From assembly GCA_023014485.1 (NCBI GenBank), contig JAJOZX010007512.1, positions 1-64,000 on the forward strand: a stretch of 64,000 nt of DNA, in the 5' to 3' direction. A program made the translations under genes and the position numbers. Positions 57,800 to 64,000 of this stretch are shown here, in pieces. The stretch is from Bathynomus jamesi (taxonomy: Eukaryota > Arthropoda > Malacostraca > Isopoda > Cirolanidae). The notes below the pieces were generated by a model, which was not told where the DNA came from, searched no databases, and worked only from the letters and a program-made list of their open reading frames with translations. Each line of letters starts with the position of its first letter. The stretch's first letter is position 1.

Positions 57800-58392
57800 T
57801 CCTGCGCTTCACTTTCTGTTTCCAGCCTGAACAACACCTTCGACGCATTCAGGATTAAAGGCTTCAGTGGACCTGCGATGTACTCGTCGCCTCCCATCAT
57901 TGGAGAATAAACAAAAACGGGACTCATCGGACCAAATTACACATTTCCAATCTGCCGCAGTCCAGTTTTTGTGCCTCTGAGCCCATTTATAACGTGCCAA
58001 TTTGTGACTTGCTGTTAACAGCGGCCTCTTCCGTGGTACCCTGCTCCAGATGTCCATCGCATGCAGTTCTCGTCGCAATGTCCGTTCGGAAATTGGTCGC
58101 TGAAGAACCTCATTGGTTTCTTGGAGCAATTGTTCTCTGGTTTGAAAACGATTTGCAGTTACTAGACGAGAAACATGGCGGCGGCCCCTATTGTCGAGAA
58201 TTGTTTTCCGGCCACAGTTACGCCGTCGATTGTCAGGTTGATTGCGAACTACACCACTCTTTGTAAACTCGCTGGACAGTACCCGTTGACACACTAACAA
58301 ATTGGGCTACTTCAGACATTTTGTGTCCGTGGGCTCTGCCAAACACGATGGCTCCTTTTTGCCACTGAGTAACGTCTGCCTCACGACCCATT
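57800..58392 (-). pseudogene. Tc1-type transposase, N-terminal part to first catalytic Asp
   Basis: From 58392 the minus strand reads MGREADVTQWQKGAIV and AHGHKMSEVAQFVSVS (first HTH). After a frameshift near 58270 comes GRKTILDNRGRRHVSRLV, then ERTLRRELHAMDIWSRVPRK (second HTH) and WKCVIWSDESRFCLF with the first catalytic Asp. The frame ends at 57809, before the second Asp, so the gene is truncated. No terminal inverted repeats were matched. Confidence 0.85.
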
Positions 58393-58851
58393 TTGCAGAC
58401 TATATCCAACACACACTTTGTTCTTCACCACCTCACGAAACAGATCTGATCCTGTGTGCTACGTCACCGCTACTTGTCACTTACCAATGCTACATCAGCG
58501 CCCTCTGTGTGACCTTGAACTTCCTACTATCGGTGCTATTAGGGGTGACTAATTTTTTGCCCGGTGTGCTTATATTATTTGTGATATATTGATATATATT
58601 GATTTAATTTGATTATGGTATTGTATTATTGATATATGGTATATATATGTATGATTTATATCAGGTAGTATAATATATATTCTGTGTTATATATGTATTG
58701 GTATGTATACTGAGTATAATGTATATTATATGTATGTATATATATTTTTTTTTTTGGTTTGTCATACCTATGACTAAAGTGTAACAATATTTTATTTTGG
58801 AGGGTATAATTTTGTATCTTCAAGAAAAGGAAACTTAAGTTTAAGAGAGGG

Positions 58852-59086
58852 TGTTGAATATAAACATAAGTTTGATTGATAAATATTTACTGGTAATTAT
58901 GCCCATTTACTGTATGTATATTTTAGTATACCATTATTATTTTGTCATTTTCTATTTTGTGTTCTTCTTTTGTTTTGTTTTGCGTTTCGCTCATTCGTCT
59001 GTCTCAGCTGTTCCAAAGTACACTTGCATAAATTGTGTATTCGGTGTTTTATTTTCCCCACAATATTCGTATTTGTCATCTCCACA
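58852..59086 (+). mobile_element. Copia 3' LTR
   Basis: Begins TGTTGAATATAAA and ends TCTCCACA (TG...CA), preceded by a purine-rich tract AAGAGAGGG as expected for second-strand priming. Length 235 bp. No 5' LTR is in the window. Confidence 0.75.
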
Positions 59087-59214
59087 AAATGACCACATCA
59101 ACATCTGCCATCCGTTTCCTGTGCAAATGCGTAGTTTTCGAGATATCGTCATCTTGAAAACTATGCATTTGCACAGGAAACGGATGGCAGTTTCGTACAA
59201 AACACCTCAAAATT

Positions 59215-60006
59215 CAGGGCTGTGGAGTCGGAAGCAATTTTGGTGGTGCTGGAGTCGGAGTCGGTAAAAATGTACCGACTCCGACCTCAATATAAATTTA
59301 ATAAATGATTTGTGTGTGATATCACTGGCAGCTATGGTGGTTAAACCACTTAAATAATAAACACAATGTTTTCCATTTCAGACACTAATGCATTAATTCA
59401 TTTTTTTCTTTTCAGATAATATTTTTTATTTTTAATGCTCATTTAATTCGAGTTCTTTCTAAATTTCATAAGTTTTTAACTTTCAAGTCTAAAACCCCTT
59501 TCACAATGGCAAAGACACTTCCAACAAAGTCTGCAGTTTTTTAATATTTTACAATAACCACAGATGGGAAACATTTCGTGTGTCAGTGTATGATAGAAGA
59601 TGATGATGATGAAAAATTATGTGAAGCAAAAATCAGTGGTTTTACTGGCTCTGATAAAAATGCACCAACCAGAGCATCAAATTTGAAAAGACATTTGCAG
59701 CGTTTCCATCCCAAAATTTTAGAAGTTGTCATTGAGAAAGATAGTAATAAAAACCTTGCAACTACTTCAAAGTTAACAAAAGATCAGAAATCTACTGAAC
59801 GACAAGCACCACTTACAAGATACTTTACTACAGACAAAGTTACCGTAACAATGACACAGATGATGATGATTCACGGTGGTGGTGATGAAATGCCTCTTGT
59901 GTAATTATCATCATAGCAGATTTAGAATTAATATACCTTCGGAGTCGGATAGACAAAAAATTGGGAGTCGGGAGTCGGCTTTTTATGTGCCGACTCCACA
60001 GCCCTG
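59215..60006 (+). mobile_element. hAT element with BED-finger remnant
   Basis: Exact 8-bp duplication TCAAAATT (59207-59214, 60007-60014) and ends CAGGGCTGTGGAGTCGG / CCGACTCCACAGCCCTG. It belongs to the same family as the MITE at 22157-22598 but retains coding sequence. It split a Merlin-type hairpin. Confidence 0.9.
59578..59904 (+). pseudogene. hAT transposase N-terminus (BED finger)
   Basis: The open frame starts MCQCMIEDDDDEKLCEAKI, followed by ASNLKRHLQRFHP, which together give C-x-C...H-x4-5-H as in BED fingers, then a linker ending near 59904. The catalytic core is absent. The family's transposase would bind the element's own ends with this finger. Confidence 0.75.
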
Positions 60007-60460
60007 TCAAAATTAACCAGAAAAGTTTGCACTCGTCATTTTCGTTTAAACTAATGAATTTAAACGAGAAATATCATGGGTAATTATTCGTTTTTTGACC
60101 CAGTCTCTTTTATAATGAGAGCAAACTTTTCTGGTCAATTTTGAGGTGCTCTGTACGAATCTGCCATCCATTCCTGTGCAAATGCGTAGTTTTTGAGATA
60201 TCGTCATCTTGAAAACTACGTATTGCACAGGAAACGGATGGCAGTTTCGTACAAAACACCTCAAAATTAACAGAAAAGTTTGCACTTGTCATTTCGTTTA
60301 AACTAACGAATTTAAACGAACATATCATGACTTAACCTAACCAATCATCTAGGGCGTACAATTGACCTAACCGGTGTCACGTACTGAACTGTCCGCAAAA
60401 CATTAGGACCGATCAATTTGTGATGCGTGATCTTTACGGGAGCCCCCGTACCCCCGAGAC

Positions 60461-60715
60461 CTAAATTATACAAATGATAATGTAATAACATGTGCCAACC
60501 TTCCATGGGTAGTCCGCTAAATTTCGCCTGCCCTTAAACTGAAATGACACACGTTTATTTTTAGGATTTTTTTTACGGCATCTAAAGACCTTCTGGTCTT
60601 TTCTTAAAATACAAGCACTATTGTATTTAGGGCAGGTCACGGATGTCTTAATTATACCGTGATTGAAAAAAAGGTCTAAACTCTTGTCTTCATCGAGGGC
60701 AATATGGCGGATCAC
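60461..60715 (-). pseudogene. Merlin-type transposase N-terminus
   Basis: The minus strand reads ALDEDKSLDLFFNHGIIK, TSVTCPKYNSACILRKDQ and KVFRCRKKNPKNKRVSFQF, the zinc ribbon of a Merlin transposase with one Cys pair altered (CPKYNSAC). The rest is missing. Related to the scraps at 47038 and 62934. Confidence 0.7.
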
Positions 60716-61984
60716 GTCGACACGTCATACTTCGTCACAAAAAGACCGAACTGAACAGATGAAAAATTGCTAAAATGATTTATTTGTAAAACAGGACAAA
60801 TTGTATAATAATAATTAATTGCTGGATGTTAGACAGGTGTAATACTATAATAATACCAAAAGGTTGCATGAATCTGATTTGGAGGAGGAGGATAATGCTC
60901 TCTTGCTCCATCGGTTATTCAAGCGCTCTCCCCTTTACATTCGCCCCCACTTAAAGTTAGAGAGTAGAGAGGGATGGGCCTAGGATGATGATGTGGCTAA
61001 GGAAGTGTTCTTCCCAATCTAGGTAAATATTTGATTTTACTCCCAGTCTGGTTTTATAATGAGAGCAAACTTTTCTGGTCAATTTTGAGGTGCTTTGCAT
61101 GAATCTGCAACAAATATATAGGACATGTTCATGTTATGAGATCTCATAAATGATGCATTACCACAGGAAATGTGCAAAATACCTCATAATTAACTAGAAA
61201 AGTTTGCTCTCATCATTTTCGTTTAAACTAACAAAAATATCATGAGTTAACCTAACCAATTGTGAAGGGCATGCAATTGGCCTAATCGGGCATTCATAAA
61301 ACATAAGAAATTTTTATAGTGGGCACACTAGGGGCCACTTCGGCCCATCAAGGTAGCTCACTATGCAAAAACTGCCTGTACACTGGCAATAACCATTGGT
61401 ACACTGGCAACAACCAATTTTTATAAAACTAATTAATATCAATTTAAAACTAAAGATAGAATCTTGGATCCAGAGGATCAAAGTCATAATAGGCTACTAT
61501 TCACAAATATGTTACACTCTATATCCAGGAGATCACAAACATTATTAAACTGAATGCAAATATATCAGATCCAAAGAATCCAGTCAATTCATTATGGTAC
61601 CATCAATACCAGTACCTTGCCAACCAAAAATAAGTCACGGTCCATATCAATTGCGGACCAAGTCACAATTTACAACCATATACATTACAATATATATACT
61701 TAAGAGGAAAAGTGTAGGTGTGGCTGTAAAGACTGTACAGTAATGTAGAATGTGTGTGCACTCATTTTGGGTCTCCCATTTAAAGGTGTTGTTGGGGGCA
61801 AGTGAAGATCATGAGTTTTTCATACCTCACAGTACTATGGGGGGCACCGCTCGGCAGAGGAATCTCTTTAAATGGGGTGTGTAAGGACAGAGTATCCCCT
61901 AACCCAAGATACTGCCTCCCTATATCCCACAACACTTTTGTTGAGCTGTGGGATCTATCACCCAAATGCACATAATATATATGA

Positions 61985-62885
61985 AATAAACTAGTTTCAT
62001 TCATGCAATAAAAATGGGCTTAAACACTATCACCAGATGCCCCTTGCAGACATGAAACTATCCAACCTTCTTTTGAAAAATCAAGTGTATCTGAAGTCAC
62101 TACTTCTGTCAGACTGTTCCAAAACTTAATTACTGTACTCTGTTTGTAAAACTATGTTTTCTTATTTAAATTTGTTCTACATCTTGGCTTAAATAATTTC
62201 ATACTATGACCTCTAGTCTGGTTATTGTGATCTTTAATGAAAAGAGAGTCGAAATCTATCTTATCCAACCCTTTTATCATTTTATACACTTCTATCATAT
62301 CACCCCTTAGCCTCCTCCTTTTTAATGAGAACATGTTTAGATATGCCAGTCTTTCCTTATATGTCAATTGTCTTAGAGATGGGATCATTCTTGTTGCTCA
62401 TTTCTGTACTTTTTCCAGTTTTTCAATATCTTGTATCAGATAGGGACTATTAAATTGAATACAGTATTTGAGGAGGGGTCTCACATATGAAATGTATAGT
62501 TGCTTTATAATATTGGGTGATTTGTATTCAATGTGTCTTTGCATAAGATTGAGTAGCATTTGCTTTATTTCTGATTTCCATACAGTGATTTGAGGGTTTA
62601 AGTTCATTAGTCACAGTGACACCTAAGTCTCTCTTTATCATCATTTTTAATCCAAATTCCATTCATATTGTATTCAAATTCTGGATTTTTTGGCCCAATA
62701 TGCATAACCTTGCACTTATCAACATTAAATTTCATCTCCCACTTATCTGCCCAGGCTGCTACTCTAAGTCTTTTTGTATTGTCATTGCTCCTGCTACTGA
62801 CTTAACATTATGGCCTAATTTTGTATCATCAGCAAATTTTGAGGTTTTACATGATAGGCCCTTCTCTAGATCATTTATATAGACA
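61985..62885 (-). pseudogene. CR1-like LINE reverse transcriptase, 3' part (right arm)
   Basis: Mirror of 47173-48060 with the same motifs (SKFADDTKLG near 62835, IEKLEKVQK, RLRGDMIEVYKMIKGLDKI). The frames at 62152-62388 and 62398-62607 are nearly identical to those of the other arm. Confidence 0.8.
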
Positions 62886-63399
62886 ACAAAAAGTTAAATT
62901 GGTTATTTCACCTAAATATCTTCTGATCTTTTCATATTAGGCACTCACTGTCACATTTTGGGCAAGTTAAGGATGAGAGAATAATGCCGTAATTGATAAA
63001 AACATCCAATGCTTTGTCTTCATCTAGGGCACATGACAAATCAAGTTCTCAAAGTCAAAATCACTCGAATGGCATGTCATAATTCTATTACAAACACCAC
63101 CAAACTGAATCCAATTAGAAAAAAAAATAGCCAGAGCAGAAAATAAAAAATTAAATAAGTCACAGAGTAGCTAAAAAATAGCCTAATCAGGAAAAATATT
63201 TTATGAAAAAAAGTAGTATATTATAGCCAAAACAGGAAATATATTTTATTAAAAAAAGTACTGTACACTTGAACAAATTTGCACAACAAAAGATATATAT
63301 TTTTTTAGTTAGTTTTTAATGGCAATTCAATATATAGTACTTCTTCAACTGCTTGTGACTGGGAGTAAAATTGAATATTAACCCCAATCTGGTCTCCAG

Positions 63400-64000
63400 G
63401 GACTGGGCAATGTTGGGCCTAGCTGGGCTCCTCCTCCTGGGCCTATGACCCATATAGATTCAGAGCTCTCAGACCCAGTGAAGGCTTCTTTCTATATAAG
63501 GTTACTCCTGAGAATCAAGACCTTTGGCTTTTAGCACAGCACTAAGGGATTCGCCTTTCCATGGGTTGGGTATGCAGGCACCAGTCTTCCAGAGATGCTC
63601 TGGGCCCTTCCCTCCCAGTTTTTGGAAAGTCTCTCGAAGTTGGGCCCACGGGAGGTGGATTGCTCTTTAGTTAATGAAACCCATATTGTGCATGGTGTTA
63701 TAGGACCTATAGATCTGGAGGAAGATCTATTAGCTATTAAGGATGAGTTAATTAATAATGGTCATCCAGTAGCAAATGTCAGTAGACTCACGAAAAGAAC
63801 AGGTTCTACATATGTTCCAATTCAACAAGTTAGTCTTTCAATGCTCAGGTTCTTCCAGCGAAGATCTTTATAGCCTATATACCATATAGAGTTTGTCAGT
63901 TTATACCACATCCAATTCAATGTTTTAAGTGCCAGGTATTTGGTCATATGGCGAAGTCTTGTAGGTAAAAAATAGTGAGATGTGTTTATTGCTCCGGAAG
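63400..64000 (+). pseudogene. LINE-B gag-like ORF1 (right arm, uninterrupted)
   Basis: Reads LWALPSQFLESLSKLGPREV and DLEEDLLAIKDELINNGHPV, then, after a stop near 63871, a frame through the hAT-free site to a zinc-knuckle segment (FKCQVFGHMAKSC) near 63915-63960. The knuckle is broken from the upstream frame by an indel or stop. It is cut by the window edge. Confidence 0.75.

Larger units (their letters stand above)
56487..58662. mobile_element. Composite 2.15-kb insertion between 13-bp direct repeats
   Basis: TATGATTTATATC occurs at 56487-56499 and 58650-58662. Between them are six 15-16-bp tandem units, a 69-bp-arm palindrome, a 604-bp palindrome, a TA run, an 83-bp duplication and a Tc1 transposase fragment. 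Outside, the Copia sequence is continuous in order. The nature of the inserting element is unclear. Confidence 0.6.
55270..59086 (+). mobile_element. Copia retrotransposon, 5'-truncated, with 3' LTR and a nested insertion
   Basis: Coding starts abruptly in the RT; no gag, protease or integrase precede. The 3' LTR is 58852-59086. Between them lies a 2.15-kb insertion (56500-58649) bordered by a 13-bp direct repeat. Confidence 0.85.
59087..61305. mobile_element. Merlin-related non-autonomous DNA with hairpins
   Basis: A hairpin with 34-bp arms (59105-59138, 59157-59190) is built on CATCCGTTTCCTGTGCAAATG. A second, longer copy of the same hairpin lies at about 60115-60290. Both are continued by GAGGTGNTTTG and AAACTTTTCTGG inverted blocks. 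A hAT element interrupts the first. Tracts 60300-60460 and 60800-61300 contain repeats shared with 49900-50000 but no gene. Confidence 0.6.
61306..64000. repeat. Right arm of the large inverted repeat, hAT-free
   Basis: Near-identical reverse complement of 48766-46188 plus 41913-41787. It holds the intact site CCTATATA at 63874-63881 where the other arm has hAT-1. The arm continues beyond the window. Confidence 0.9.

Overview
This is non-model animal (almost certainly arthropod) nuclear DNA made almost entirely of mobile and virus-derived elements; no conserved single-copy host gene, tRNA, rRNA or CRISPR array is recognisable. The arthropod guess rests on the mix of families (Polinton, Merlin, I-type LINE, hAT, piggyBac and Copia pieces), the AT-rich background, TA microsatellites and eukaryotic splice and polyadenylation signals. 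It is an inference, not a species identification.

Positions 1-8585 are the right-hand part of a Polinton/Maverick (adintovirus-like) element. A protein-primed DNA polymerase B fragment runs leftward off the edge. Then come rightward genes for a packaging ATPase, a pX-like basic membrane-active protein, an uncharacterised conserved protein, a retroviral-type integrase with a chromodomain, a penton-like minor capsid protein, a pVI/pVII-like basic protein, the double-jelly-roll major capsid protein and an adenain-type protease. Several genes overlap by a few bases. Most breaks are single frameshifts. At the right end lies an apparently undescribed leftward gene with its own CCAAT/GC-box/TATA promoter, two 224-nt introns and a 512-bp tandem duplication that made an in-frame fusion exon; its polyadenylation signal converges on that of the protease.

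Positions 8586-18350 hold TA-rich tandem repeats, a candidate LTR with a tRNA-Leu primer site, featureless AT-rich DNA, and a decayed CR1-like LINE invaded by nested hAT-type MITEs. Positions 19579-24548 hold a leftward gene of a transposon-like family, split by a 3.3-kb long-TIR element (19971-23233) that carries the C-terminal half of a transposase. A second element with the same GGGTCATTC termini and a 4-bp target duplication (26259-36323) carries the N-terminal half of the same transposase family; its right TIR is itself split by a 6.5-kb GC-rich I-type LINE (29404-35916).

Positions 36324-48766 hold a second CR1-like LINE, an RNase H-bearing LINE (LINE-B), and a near-intact four-exon hAT transposon (41914-46179) inserted in the LINE-B gag gene. 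About 2.7 kb of this region recurs inverted at 61306-64000 without the hAT, so the empty insertion site is preserved in the same window. Between the arms lie Merlin (IS1016-like) fragments with many hairpins, a TTF-finger hAT, a 5'-truncated Copia element with its 3' LTR, a composite insertion containing a 604-bp palindrome and a Tc1 fragment, and a BED-finger hAT remnant. The window is thus a layered record of insertion into insertion, in which exact target duplications give the relative order of events.
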